The notes beneath the pieces were generated by a model that did not search any database, had not been told where the DNA came from, and was given only the letters and a program-made list of their open reading frames with translations. A stretch of DNA of 58,860 nt from Nonomuraea deserti (GTDB lineage: Bacteria; Actinomycetota; Actinomycetes; Streptosporangiales; Streptosporangiaceae), in assembly GCF_004348685.1 (NCBI RefSeq), contig NZ_SMKO01000036.1, positions 1-58,860 of the forward strand, in the 5' to 3' direction. Below are positions 9,858 to 18,726 of the stretch, one piece after another (position 1 is the first letter of the stretch; each line of letters opens with the position of its first letter). The position numbers and the translations under genes were made by a program.

Positions 9858-11521
9858 ATCTGCGGGGGGTGGGGGTCAGCCCGGGCATCGGGCACGGCCC
9901 CGCGTACGTACTGACCGCCTCCGTGCCCGAACCCCCCGAGGGCGCCACCTACACCGGTGAGGCGGAGCAGGAGAAGGAGCGCGCGATGGCCGCGCTCACC
10001 CGGGTCGCGGGCGAGTTGGAGGCCCGCGGCAACCAGGCGGGCGGCGAGGCCGAGGAGATCCTCAAGGCTCAGGCGCTGATGGCCGAGGACCCCGGCCTGG
10101 TCGTGAAGGTGCGCTCACTGATTGACCGCGGGCTGGCCGCGCCCAGGGCGGTCTACGAAGCTTTCACGAAATATCGGGACGTGCTGGCCGGCTCCGGCGG
10201 ATACCTGGGAGAGCGGGCCGCCGACCTCAACGACATCAGGGACCGCGTGGTCGCGCTCCTCTACGGGCACGCGATGCCGGGGTTGCCGGCCGCGCCGGCG
10301 GAGCCGTACGTGCTGGTCGCCCGGGACCTCGCGCCCGCCGACACCGCGCTGCTGTCCAGGGGCGACGTCGCCGCGTTCGTCACCGAGGAGGGCGGCCCCA
10401 CCAGCCACACAGCGATCATCGCCAGGGCGATGGGCGTGCCCGCCGTCGTGGCCTGCCCTGGCGCGACCACCATCCGGCAGGGCGTGCGGGTGATGGCCGA
10501 CGGCGCTTCGGGCGAGGTGCGCCTGGAGCCGGCCGAGTCCGACGTGGCCGAGGCCGTCGGCGCCGCGACGGTCAGGCAGGCCGCGGTGTCCGAGGCGGAG
10601 GGCCCCGGCCGGACCGCCGACGGCCACCTCGTTCCGCTGCTCGCGAACATCGGCAGCCCGGCCGACCTGGCCGCCGCCCGGGAGGCCGGGGCCGAGGGCA
10701 TCGGGCTCTACCGGACCGAGTTCCTCTTCCTCGACCGCGCCGAGGCGCCGTCCGCCGAGGAGCAGCGGCGCGCCTACCGGGCCGCGCTGGAGGCGTTCCC
10801 CGGCGGCAAGGTCGTCGTCAGGACGCTCGACAGCGGCGCGGACAAACCGCTGGCGTTCCTGCCCTCCGCCGCCGAGCCGAACCCGGCGCTGGGTGAGCGG
10901 GGCCTGCGCGCGTTCCGCAAGTTCCCCGAGGTGATGGAGGCGCAGCTCGGCGCGCTGGCCGAGGTCGCGACCGACGACCTCATGGTGATGGCGCCCATGG
11001 TGGCCACGGCAGAGGAGAGCCGGTGGTTCGCGCAGCGGTGCCGGGCCAAGGGGCTGCGCGGCGTGGGCGTCATGATCGAGATCCCGTCCGCCGCGCTGCG
11101 GGCCAAAGACCTGCTCGCGCCCGTGGACTTCGTCTCGGTCGGGACCAACGACCTGTCCCAGTACGCCTACGCCGCCGACCGCCAGCTCGGGGCCGTGAGC
11201 GCGCTCCAGGACCCGTGGCAGCCCGCGCTGCTCGACCTGGTCGCCATGGCCGCGCACGCCGCCAACGGCGTGGGCAAGCCGTGCGGCATCTGCGGGGAGT
11301 CGGCCGCCGATCCGGCGCTGGCGTGCGTGCTCGTCGGCCTCGGGGCGGCGACGCTGTCGATGGGGGCCGGGGCGCTGCCCGCCGTACGCGCCGGGCTGGC
11401 CGCGCACACCCTGCAGCAGTGCACGTTCGCGGCCGAGGCGGCGCGGGAGCAGACGACGGCGGGCGCCGCGCGTGCGGCGGCCCGCGTGCACCTTCCGGAA
11501 CTCGGCAGGCTGGGGCTCTGA
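9854..11521 (+). CDS. ptsI: PTS enzyme I (phosphoenolpyruvate-protein phosphotransferase)
   Basis: A 555-residue enzyme I that transfers phosphate from phosphoenolpyruvate to HPr, the entry step of all PTS transport. The phosphorylated histidine is His185 in EEGGPTSHTAIIAR. The C-terminal TIM-barrel half has GIGLYRTEFLF, LRAFRKFPEVMEAQL, the PEP-site segment SVGTNDLSQYAYAADR, and CGICGESAADP with the catalytic cysteine. The start overlaps the ptsH stop by 4 bp, so translation is probably coupled. The length matches the family (about 555-575). Confidence 0.96.
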   Translation: MNLRGVGVSPGIGHGPAYVLTASVPEPPEGATYTGEAEQEKERAMAALTRVAGELEARGNQAGGEAEEILKAQALMAEDPGLVVKVRSLIDRGLAAPRAVYEAFTKYRDVLAGSGGYLGERAADLNDIRDRVVALLYGHAMPGLPAAPAEPYVLVARDLAPADTALLSRGDVAAFVTEEGGPTSHTAIIARAMGVPAVVACPGATTIRQGVRVMADGASGEVRLEPAESDVAEAVGAATVRQAAVSEAEGPGRTADGHLVPLLANIGSPADLAAAREAGAEGIGLYRTEFLFLDRAEAPSAEEQRRAYRAALEAFPGGKVVVRTLDSGADKPLAFLPSAAEPNPALGERGLRAFRKFPEVMEAQLGALAEVATDDLMVMAPMVATAEESRWFAQRCRAKGLRGVGVMIEIPSAALRAKDLLAPVDFVSVGTNDLSQYAYAADRQLGAVSALQDPWQPALLDLVAMAAHAANGVGKPCGICGESAADPALACVLVGLGAATLSMGAGALPAVRAGLAAHTLQQCTFAAEAAREQTTAGAARAAARVHLPELGRLGL

Positions 11522-11600
11522 CGGAGGCCCGCCGGGGGCCCTGTGGCTCAGGCGTGCGCGTGGGGTCCGATCGGGTCGTCGCACGGATACCTTAGGAGGC

Positions 11601-12902
11601 ATGCCTCACTCCCCTCGACATCTGGCAACGGCAGGTTTCCTGACGGTCGCGCTCGCCGCGTGCGCCGGTGGCGGCGGTCCGGCGGGCACGACGCCGCCAG
11701 GGGGTAAGGCGGCACCACCCACGCGGTCCACCCCGCAGCGCCCGCCCCAGACGCCGGACAAGCCCGACCCCGTCGAGAGCGCGCTGGCCGGGATGAGCGT
11801 CGCGGAGAAGGTGGGCCAGCTGTTCATGCCCGTCCTCTACGGCACCTCCGCCTCCTCGGCGTCGGGGGAGAACCAAGCCCGCTACGGCGCCAAGACCCCG
11901 GCCCAGGTGATCAGGAAATATCACCTGGGCGGCGTGATCCTCTTCCCGCAGAACGTCAGGAGCGCCCGCCAGGTCGTCGGCCTCACCAACGGCATGCAGC
12001 GCGCGGCCGAGGGCGTCCCCCTCCTGGTGGCCACCGACCAGGAGAACGGCCTGGTGGCGAGGATGTCGGCGCTCATGACCGACTTCCCCGGCGCGGGCGA
12101 GATCGGCGCGAAGAAGGACCTGTCGCTGTCGCGGGCCGTGGCCGCGGCCACGGGCCGGGAGCTGCGGGCGCTCGGCGTCAACCTCGACTTCGCCCCCGTC
12201 GCCGACGTCAACGTCAACCCGGCGAACCCCGTGATCGGCAGGCGGGCCTTCGGCGACGACCCGCAGAAGGTGGCCAAGATGGTCTCGGCCGCGGTCAAGG
12301 GCTTCGACGACGCGAAGATCGCCGCCACGGTCAAACACTTCCCCGGCCACGGCGACACGGCCGTCGACAGCCACAGCGGGCTGCCCGTGATCAAGCACAC
12401 CAAGGCCGAGTGGGAGCGGATCGACGCGCCGCCGTTCAAGGCCGCGATCGCCGCGGGCGTGGACGCCGTGATGAGCGCCCACATCGTCTTCCCCAAGCTC
12501 GACCCGTCGGGAGACCCGGCGACGCTGTCCAAGCCCATCCTGACCGGCCTGCTGCGGGAGAAGCTGGGCTTCAAGGGCGTGATCTCCACCGACGCGCTCA
12601 ACATGGGCGGGGCGCGCACGAAGTACGACGACGGCGAGGTGGCGGTGCGTGCCGTGCTGGCCGGCGCCGACCTGCTGCTCATGCCCAACGACCTGCCTGA
12701 AGCCCACCGGGCGGTGCTGGCGGCGGTGAGGTCGGGCCGCATCTCGAAGCAGCGCCTCGACCAGTCGGTCACCAGGCTGCTCACGCTCAAGCAGTCGAAG
12801 GGGCTGCTGGCCGAGGCCCCCGTCGCCTCCGCCGCGGAGGCGGCCCGCGTGCTGCGCTCCGCGGAGCACCGCAAGCTGGCCGCCCGTGTCTCTCGCGGCT
12901 GA
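11601..12902 (+). CDS. Glycoside hydrolase family 3 lipoprotein, NagZ-like beta-N-acetylhexosaminidase
   Basis: A 433-residue secreted lipoprotein. The signal peptide ends in the lipobox LAAC (Cys21), followed by a proline/threonine linker to about residue 55. The GH3 barrel has KHFPGHGDTAVDSHSGLP from about residue 245, the NagZ-type His/Asp loop, and the probable nucleophile Asp331 in STDALNMGG. It probably removes terminal N-acetylglucosamine from chitin oligomers or cell-wall fragments outside the membrane. It lies 79 bp downstream of ptsI in the same direction, so it may feed the PTS. The ATG has TAGGAGGC directly upstream. There is no separate C-terminal GH3 domain, as is usual for this subgroup. 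Confidence 0.88.
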   Translation: MPHSPRHLATAGFLTVALAACAGGGGPAGTTPPGGKAAPPTRSTPQRPPQTPDKPDPVESALAGMSVAEKVGQLFMPVLYGTSASSASGENQARYGAKTPAQVIRKYHLGGVILFPQNVRSARQVVGLTNGMQRAAEGVPLLVATDQENGLVARMSALMTDFPGAGEIGAKKDLSLSRAVAAATGRELRALGVNLDFAPVADVNVNPANPVIGRRAFGDDPQKVAKMVSAAVKGFDDAKIAATVKHFPGHGDTAVDSHSGLPVIKHTKAEWERIDAPPFKAAIAAGVDAVMSAHIVFPKLDPSGDPATLSKPILTGLLREKLGFKGVISTDALNMGGARTKYDDGEVAVRAVLAGADLLLMPNDLPEAHRAVLAAVRSGRISKQRLDQSVTRLLTLKQSKGLLAEAPVASAAEAARVLRSAEHRKLAARVSRG

Positions 12903-12904
12903 CG

Positions 12905-13066
12905 CTAGTGCGAGCCGCGTAGCCCGCTGGCGATGAACATCGCGGCCAGGATGGCGAACAGGAATGCCTGCAGAAACTGGATGAACATCTCGAACGTGGT
13001 CAGGGGCCTGCCATTGGCCGGGGAGGGATTCGGGCCGCTGGAGGTGATCAGGATCGTCGTCCGCAC
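12905..13066 (-). CDS. Predicted 53-residue single-helix membrane peptide
   Basis: A short open frame in the gap between the NagZ-like gene and the ABC exporter. It starts at GTG 13066 with AAAGGA 5 bases upstream and stops at 12905. About 48 of 53 codons end in G or C, as in real genes of this window. The peptide has a polar N-terminal half rich in Ser, Pro and Asn and one hydrophobic segment (about residues 25-48: FEMFIQFLQAFLFAILAAMF) with a short RGSH tail. I do not recognise the family. Because it lies next to an ABC-2 exporter and a two-component system, a small accessory or sensed peptide is possible, but that is inference. It ends 3 bp from the convergent NagZ-like stop. Confidence 0.6.
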   Translation of the reverse strand: MRTTILITSSGPNPSPANGRPLTTFEMFIQFLQAFLFAILAAMFIASGLRGSH

Positions 13067-13165
13067 GGCGGTCCTTTCTGGGTAGCGTCCTAGCGCTGGG
13101 AAATCACCTCAACGACCGAAATTTCCGGCATTTTTGGGTGGTTCCGTCCGGTCCCAATCCCGCGT

Positions 13166-13942
13166 TCAGGCGTCGCGCCGCCGCAGCAGCAGCCCGCCGG
13201 CCAGGAGCGCCGCGGACGCCCACGCGGCGAGCACGCCGAGCCCCGCCCACGGGCCGAGCGGCAGGACGGCGGCGTCGGTGGTGGCCTGGACGGCGAGCCC
13301 GGCGCTGGCCGGCGACAGCTGCCAGAGCAACCGCTGCGCCTCCTCGTCGGCGACCATCCGTACGGCGAGCGGCAACAGGTAGAGCAGGCCCAGCACGGTG
13401 CCCGTGGCCGCGGCGGAGTCCCGTACGGCGGTGGCGACGCCCAGGCTGAGCAGGGCGATCAGCGCCAGATAGAGCACGGATCCGGCGGCGGCGCGCAGCG
13501 TCGGGCCGTCGGCCGGCGACAGCGGCGGGTAGCCGTGGGCCGGGGTGAAGCCGCTGCCGGGGAGCAGCAGCCGCCCGGCCAGCACCGACCCGAGCACGGC
13601 GGCGGTCCCCGCGGCCAGCGTCAGGCCGGTGAGCACGGCGGCCTTGGCGGCCAGGACGGCGGTGCGGCGCGGCATCGCGACCAGGCTGGTGCGGATCATG
13701 CCGGTGCCGTACTCCCCGCACACCATCAGCACGGCCAGCAGCGCCACCGTCGCCTGGCCGAGCTGGACGCCCTGCAGGCCGATCCTGGCGGCGTCGTGGC
13801 CGCAGCCCGCCGACGCGCACGTCACGGAAGAAGCCGCCACGGCGCTCAGCGCCACCGTCAGCACGACCGTCCCGGCCAGCAGCCACCCGGGCCCCGGCAT
13901 GGTGCGCAGCTTCGTCCACTCGGCGTACACGGCGTACCTCAT
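13166..13942 (-). CDS. ABC-2 type transporter permease
   Basis: A 258-residue membrane protein with about six hydrophobic segments, beginning MRYAVYAEWTKLRTMPGPGW. The AEWTKLRT start and the CGEYGTGMIRTSLVAMPRR segment are typical of actinobacterial ABC-2 permeases. The ATG at 13942 overlaps the stop of the upstream permease gene by 4 bp, so the two are translationally coupled. It probably forms the second half of a heterodimeric exporter with the gene at 13939-15513, powered by the ATPase at 15510-16427. The substrate is unknown. Confidence 0.85.
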   Translation of the reverse strand: MRYAVYAEWTKLRTMPGPGWLLAGTVVLTVALSAVAASSVTCASAGCGHDAARIGLQGVQLGQATVALLAVLMVCGEYGTGMIRTSLVAMPRRTAVLAAKAAVLTGLTLAAGTAAVLGSVLAGRLLLPGSGFTPAHGYPPLSPADGPTLRAAAGSVLYLALIALLSLGVATAVRDSAAATGTVLGLLYLLPLAVRMVADEEAQRLLWQLSPASAGLAVQATTDAAVLPLGPWAGLGVLAAWASAALLAGGLLLRRRDA

Positions 13943-15513
13943 ACGTCCCTCCCGCGCAGCCGGTAGGCGGCCAGGGCGAGGGCGGCGGCGGTGTAGCCGC
14001 ACAGGACGGCGAAGCCGGCCCACGGCGCCAGCGGGTAGTAGCCGGCCACCGGCGCGTAGTGGGCGAGCACCTGCGGATATTCGGGCACGCTCTGCTGGAT
14101 CGCGAACCCGGCCGCGGGGGTGATCCGCAGCAGCCACTCCGACACGCTCTCCGGCAGGAAGGACATGATCGCGAGGACGTACGGGACGAGGGTGGCCGCG
14201 ACGGCCACGACGACCGCCGTCGCGCTGCGCCGGAACAGCGCGCCGAGCGCGAGGCCGAGGACGGCGGCCACGGCCAGCAGCGCGGCGACGCCCGCGATCA
14301 CGCGCAGCTCGGTGAGCAGGGGCACCGGCTGGGTGAAGACGCCGTTGCCGCGCAGGATGCGCCGCCCGGCCGGCAGCGTGACGCCGGCGGCCGACAGCCC
14401 GGCGAGGAACGTCACCGAGCCGATCACCACGGCCTTGGCCGCCAGCACCCGGCCCCGGCGCGGGCTGGCCAGCATCGTGGTGTGGATCAGCCGCCGCCGG
14501 TACTCGGCGGTCACGAACAGCACGCCCACGACGATCACCGCGATCAGCCCCGCCATCGCGCCGGTCAGCGTGCGCTCGACGGTGCTCTCGCCCGTGAGGG
14601 GCGCGACGTCCCCGACGCCGGTGACGGCGAACGTGCCGCCGGAGCGCTCCAGCCTGCCCGGGTGATGAGGCGTCACGCCGTCGACTTCCGTCGTGACGCC
14701 GATGTCGTCGCTCTTCCACGTGCCGCCGGTTCCTGCGCCGCGCACGCTGACCCGGTCGACGACGGCGGTGGCCTCCGCGAAGCGGGACGCCGCGATGGAC
14801 CCGCCGGCGGCGTTCGGCGAGATCGTCAGATCACCGGGGGAGGCGACGAACAGCCCGATGCGGGCCCTGGCCGGCAGCCCTTCCAGGCGGGCGGTGCCGA
14901 CCCGGGTCCACCGCCTGCCGTCGGGGGACTCCTCGCCGGTGATCGTGTCACCCGTACGGGTCAGCCGCAGCCAGCGCGGGGACCGCGGCGAGACGCCGCC
15001 GGGACGGCCGGCCACGTCCTCGGTGAAGTCGTGCTGCATGCGCACGCCGTGGCTCCCGGTGACCATCACGGCCGCGTAGGAGGCGCCCTGCTCCGTGCTC
15101 TCCTTGATCATGATGCCGGCCTTGGCCCAGGGCACGACCCCGGCGACCACGTTCCTGACGCCGGGGGTGGCGTCGGGCTTGCGGATCAGGCCGGTCATGG
15201 AGGTGACGCGCGCGGTGATGACGCCGTCGCCGTCCAGCGGCTGGTGGACGAAGAAGAACCGGTCCTCCACGGCCTGCCCGCCCGGGCCCAGCGGGGGGAC
15301 GGGACACGGCACCTCCACCGGCCCCTTGCTGCAGGAGGAGTGGCTGCCCGCGGCGAACGACAACCCGAGGCCCACGACGAGCAGCGCCCCGGTCGCCACG
15401 CCGGCCACCCAGCCGTGAACGGTGCGGAACTTGGTCCACTCCGCGCGTACGAGCTGCCAGAACCCGTCCCGCCCGGCTCGCAGGTCCGAGCGGTAGGGGG
15501 TGACGGCGGTCAT
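13939..15513 (-). CDS. ABC-2 permease with inserted extracellular lectin-like (DUF1349-like) domain
   Basis: A 524-residue permease. A first helix (about residues 37-57, after AEWTKFRTVHGW) is followed by some 230 residues predicted to lie outside, then the remaining helices from about 305, with TAEYRRRLIHTTMLASPRR marking the normal ABC-2 core. The insertion has FFFVHQPLDGDGVITARVTS, AKAGIMIKES, YAAVMVT and SPRWLRLTRTGDTITGEESPDG, the pattern of DUF1349/concanavalin-like beta-sandwich domains. Ordinary permeases of this group are about 250 residues, so the insertion doubles the size. It may bind a glycan or wall component. The start overlaps the ATPase stop by 4 bp. Confidence 0.85.
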   Translation of the reverse strand: MTAVTPYRSDLRAGRDGFWQLVRAEWTKFRTVHGWVAGVATGALLVVGLGLSFAAGSHSSCSKGPVEVPCPVPPLGPGGQAVEDRFFFVHQPLDGDGVITARVTSMTGLIRKPDATPGVRNVVAGVVPWAKAGIMIKESTEQGASYAAVMVTGSHGVRMQHDFTEDVAGRPGGVSPRSPRWLRLTRTGDTITGEESPDGRRWTRVGTARLEGLPARARIGLFVASPGDLTISPNAAGGSIAASRFAEATAVVDRVSVRGAGTGGTWKSDDIGVTTEVDGVTPHHPGRLERSGGTFAVTGVGDVAPLTGESTVERTLTGAMAGLIAVIVVGVLFVTAEYRRRLIHTTMLASPRRGRVLAAKAVVIGSVTFLAGLSAAGVTLPAGRRILRGNGVFTQPVPLLTELRVIAGVAALLAVAAVLGLALGALFRRSATAVVVAVAATLVPYVLAIMSFLPESVSEWLLRITPAAGFAIQQSVPEYPQVLAHYAPVAGYYPLAPWAGFAVLCGYTAAALALAAYRLRGRDV

Positions 15514-16427
15514 CGCGCCGCTCCCCGGAAGTCGACGGCGTCCCTGGTCAGGTCGAGGTACGCCTCCTCCAGCGTCGCCCGGTGGGCGCTCACCTCGGAG
15601 AACGGCACGGACCGGTCGCCGAGCAGCCGTACGACATGCTCGGCGGCCATACCGGCGACGGTGAGCATGTCACGTCCGGTGACGGTCACCGTGGCGCCCG
15701 CTCCGGCCAGCGCCGACATCGCGGGCTCCCGTGCCGTCGTGCGCACCGTGACCTGGCCGCCGGACGCGGCCTCGATCAGGTCGGCCACGCTGGTGTCCGC
15801 GACCACCCGGCCCCGGCCGGCCACCACGAGGTGGCCGGCGGTGTCCTGCAGCTCGCTCATCAGGTGGCTGGACACCAGCACGGCCCGTCCCTCGGCGGCC
15901 AGCGACCGCAGGAGACCACGGATCCACACGATGCCCTCGGGGTCGAGGCCGTTGAACGGCTCGTCCAGCATGAGCATCGGCGGGTCGCCCAGCAGCGCCG
16001 CGGCGATCCCCAGCCGCTGGCGCATGCCCAGCGAGAACCCGCCCGCGCGGCGTTTCGCCGCGGCGGCCAGCCCGACCCGCTCCAGCAGCGCGTCGGTCCG
16101 CCCGGCGCCCAGCCCCTGGGAGCGGGCCAGCCACAACAAGTGGTCGCGCGCGGTGCGGCTCGGTTGCAGCGCGCCGGCGTCCAGCAGCGCGCCGACGTGC
16201 CGCAAGGGGGTGCGCAGGCTCCGGTACGGCCGCCCGCCGACCAGCGCGCTGCCCTCGTCGGCGGCGTCCAAGCCGAGTACCACCCGCATCGTGGTGGACT
16301 TGCCCGCCCCGTTGGGGCCGACGAACCCGGTGACCTGGCCCGGCCGTACGGTGAACGACATCCCGTCCAGAGCCTGGGTCGCGCCGAACCGCTTGCGCAG
16401 CCCGGAGACTTCGATGGTTGCTTCCAC
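15510..16427 (-). CDS. ABC transporter ATP-binding protein
   Basis: A 305-residue ATPase that powers the two permeases downstream. It has Walker A GPNGAGKST (about residue 40), the signature FSLGMRQRLGIAAALLG, Walker B MLMLDEPFNGLDPEG and the switch histidine in SSHLMSEL. The C-terminal extension after residue 215 is typical of ATPases in lantibiotic, antibiotic or daunorubicin-type export systems. It is first in a three-gene operon with 4-bp overlaps at both junctions and is divergent from a two-component system, an arrangement usual for stress- or peptide-responsive exporters. Confidence 0.92.
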   Translation of the reverse strand: MEATIEVSGLRKRFGATQALDGMSFTVRPGQVTGFVGPNGAGKSTTMRVVLGLDAADEGSALVGGRPYRSLRTPLRHVGALLDAGALQPSRTARDHLLWLARSQGLGAGRTDALLERVGLAAAAKRRAGGFSLGMRQRLGIAAALLGDPPMLMLDEPFNGLDPEGIVWIRGLLRSLAAEGRAVLVSSHLMSELQDTAGHLVVAGRGRVVADTSVADLIEAASGGQVTVRTTAREPAMSALAGAGATVTVTGRDMLTVAGMAAEHVVRLLGDRSVPFSEVSAHRATLEEAYLDLTRDAVDFRGAAR

Positions 16428-16511
16428 GCCAGGCAGACTAGGCAGCGGACCCCGTGCCGGTCGTCACGCGAGGGAGCCATCTCCGCCGTCCCTGACGCCC
16501 GCTACGGCCCG

Positions 16512-16527
16512 TCCCTCGTACGAGGGA
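16512..16527. promoter_or_regulatory. 16-bp palindrome between exporter and two-component genes
   Basis: TCCCTCGTACGAGGGA, a perfect 16-bp palindrome, lies 84 bp upstream of the ATPase start and 27 bp upstream of the sensor kinase start. Its place in a divergent control region makes it a good candidate for the binding site of the NarL-type response regulator encoded at 18001-18672. Confidence 0.6.
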
Positions 16528-16553
16528 TGGCGGCGGGGCGCGGGGCGGTGACA

Positions 16554-17963
16554 ATGGCTTGCGTGAGGCGAGCGGGCGGCAGGTGGGTGGCGTGGGTGCG
16601 CCGGATCCCTGCCGCGTGCGCTGCGCCGGCACCGTACGCGCCTCTGGTGACCGGTGTGCTGCTGGCGCTGCTCGGCGTGGCCGAGTCGCTGGCGTTCTCG
16701 TCGACGCAGCCGATGATGGGCGACACGGTGAGCGTGCCCGCGGGCACCTTGGACGGCCCCGCGGGCACCCCGGACGGGCCCTCGGGCTCCCTTGTCGATG
16801 CCCCGCCGGCCGCGGACCCGGCCGGTCCGGGGGTGCCTGGCGCCGAGACCTGGGTGCCGGACCCGGCCAAGGTCATCGTGCTGCCGCTGCTCGCGCTGGC
16901 CACCACACTCCCGCTGCCGCTGTTGTGGGGGCAGCCGTTCGCTGCGGCGGTGCTCGGCGGAGCGGCGAGCGCGCTGTCGATCGTGGCCTTCGACACGTTC
17001 ACCGTGGCGGGCGCGGTCACGCAGGTGATCGCCGCCTGCCGGGCGGGACGCCACGGTACGCCGGTCCAGGTCGTGCTCGCGGCGGCGGTCTTCCCGCTGC
17101 CGGTCGTGGCGCTGGTGCTCGCCGGACGTACGGGCGGCGAGCCGGGCGTGCTCGCGCTGTTCATGGCCTTCCTGGCGCCGGTGGCCGCGGCGGCCGGGGT
17201 GGCGCGGCGGGCCCGCCGCCGGGCGATGGCCGACACGGCGGCCCGGCAGGTCATGTCGGAGAGCCTGCTGGAGCACGCGGCCAGGGGCGAGCGCGCCCGC
17301 ATCGCCCGCGAGCTGCACGACGTGGTCGCCCACCACATCTCCATGGTCGCCGTGCAGGCGGAGACGGCCCGGCTCGCCGTCCCCGGGATGCCCGACGCCG
17401 GTGCGGAGCGGCTGCTGGCGATCGGCGACACCGCCAGGGCGGCGCTGACCGAGATGCGGCGGTTGCTCGGCGTGCTGCGCGAGGACGCGGAGGCGGAGCC
17501 GGTCTGGCGGCCTCAGCCGGGCCTGCGCCTGCACGAGCTGAACGAACTGCTCGACGCGTCGCGGGAGGCGTCGGGCACGGTCACCCGGCTCGTCCTGCGC
17601 GGCACTCCGGTGGAGCTCGATCCGGGGGTGGAACTGGCCGCGTACCGGATCGTCCAGGAGGCTCTCACGAACGTGCGGCGGCACGCCCCGGGCGCGGCCG
17701 TGGACGTGGAGCTCGACTACGGTGACGAGGTCGTGCGGCTGCGCGTCCGCGACAACGGGCCGGGCCCGCCCGGCGGCGAGCAGCCCGGCGGGCAGGACGG
17801 CGAGCAGCGCGGCGAGCAGGGCGGTGGGCAGGGCGGTCACGGCCTGGCGGGCATGCGCGAGCGTGCCGCGGCCGTCGGCGGCGAGTTGCGCACCGGCCCC
17901 GCGCCCGGTGGCGGCTTCCTCGTCGAGGCCCGCCTCCCCCTCAAGGACGGCACCACCGGGTGA
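16554..17963 (+). CDS. NarL-type sensor histidine kinase
   Basis: A membrane-bound kinase of 469 residues. The N-terminal half has about five hydrophobic segments, the first two separated by a proline/glycine/aspartate-rich loop (about residues 55-100) with repeats of [12 protein letters not shown] type that probably lies outside. The dimerisation and phosphorylation site is [14 protein letters not shown] (His about 255), of the HisKA_3 class, and the ATPase has the N-box [11 protein letters not shown] and the G-box [15 protein letters not shown] low-complexity Gly/Gln/Glu insertion sits just before the last glycine box. An in-frame ATG at 16527 overlaps the palindrome and is less likely. The partner regulator follows 37 bp later. 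Confidence 0.88.
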   Translation: MACVRRAGGRWVAWVRRIPAACAAPAPYAPLVTGVLLALLGVAESLAFSSTQPMMGDTVSVPAGTLDGPAGTPDGPSGSLVDAPPAADPAGPGVPGAETWVPDPAKVIVLPLLALATTLPLPLLWGQPFAAAVLGGAASALSIVAFDTFTVAGAVTQVIAACRAGRHGTPVQVVLAAAVFPLPVVALVLAGRTGGEPGVLALFMAFLAPVAAAAGVARRARRRAMADTAARQVMSESLLEHAARGERARIARELHDVVAHHISMVAVQAETARLAVPGMPDAGAERLLAIGDTARAALTEMRRLLGVLREDAEAEPVWRPQPGLRLHELNELLDASREASGTVTRLVLRGTPVELDPGVELAAYRIVQEALTNVRRHAPGAAVDVELDYGDEVVRLRVRDNGPGPPGGEQPGGQDGEQRGEQGGGQGGHGLAGMRERAAAVGGELRTGPAPGGGFLVEARLPLKDGTTG

Positions 17964-18000
17964 GCGTCGCCCGCCTCCCAGGAAAGGAACGACCGAGCGG

Positions 18001-18672
18001 ATGAGTGCCCCCAAGGTCCGTGTCGTCATCGCCGACGATCATCTGGTGGTGCGCACCGGGTTCGCCGAGTTGCTCGACACCCAGCCGGACTTCGAGGTCG
18101 CCGGCACCGCCGCCGACGGCGCCGAGGCGGTGCGGGTGTGCCGCGAACGGTCGCCCGACGTGGTGCTCATGGACGTGCGCATGCCCGGCATGAGCGGTAT
18201 CGAGGCCACCCGGCTGCTCGCGGGGCCGGGCGGGCCGCGGGTGCTCATCCTGACGACGTTCGACCTCGACGAGTACGTCTACGACGCGCTGCGCGCCGGG
18301 GCCAGCGGCTTCCTGCTCAAGGACGTCACCGCCGAGCGGCTGTTCGACGCCGTGCGCGTCATCGCCGCGGGCGAGGCTCTGCTGGCCCCGGCGGTCACCC
18401 GGCGCCTGATCAGCGAGTTCGCCCGGCAGGGCCCGAGGGGCGACGCTCCCGTGGCGGAGCTGGCCAGGCTCACCCCGCGCGAGACGCAGGTGCTGAGGCT
18501 GGTCGCGGAGGGGTTGTCCAATCCGGAGATCGCGGGACGGCTCCTGGTCACGGAGGAGACGGTGAAGACGCACGTCAGCCGCGTGCTGAACAAGCTCGGC
18601 CTGCGTGACAGGACCCAGGCGGTGGTCGCCGCGTACGAGACGGGGCTGGTGGTGCCGCGCGGCCGGGCGTGA
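18001..18672 (+). CDS. NarL/FixJ-family response regulator
   Basis: A 223-residue response regulator. The receiver domain (1-125) has the acidic pair ADD at 11-13, the phospho-acceptor Asp58 in [10 protein letters not shown], the switch Thr in [12 protein letters not shown] and Lys in LLKDVTAE. The LuxR-type helix-turn-helix (about 155-215) has [22 protein letters not shown] and [14 protein letters not shown]. It probably controls the divergent ABC exporter through the palindrome at 16512-16527. The ATG is preceded by GGAAAGGAA at somewhat long spacing. Confidence 0.93.
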   Translation: MSAPKVRVVIADDHLVVRTGFAELLDTQPDFEVAGTAADGAEAVRVCRERSPDVVLMDVRMPGMSGIEATRLLAGPGGPRVLILTTFDLDEYVYDALRAGASGFLLKDVTAERLFDAVRVIAAGEALLAPAVTRRLISEFARQGPRGDAPVAELARLTPRETQVLRLVAEGLSNPEIAGRLLVTEETVKTHVSRVLNKLGLRDRTQAVVAAYETGLVVPRGRA

Positions 18673-18726
18673 GCACGGGACGGGGGACGCCTTACTCTGG
18701 AACGACGTTCGAGCCTGGAGGTGGCC

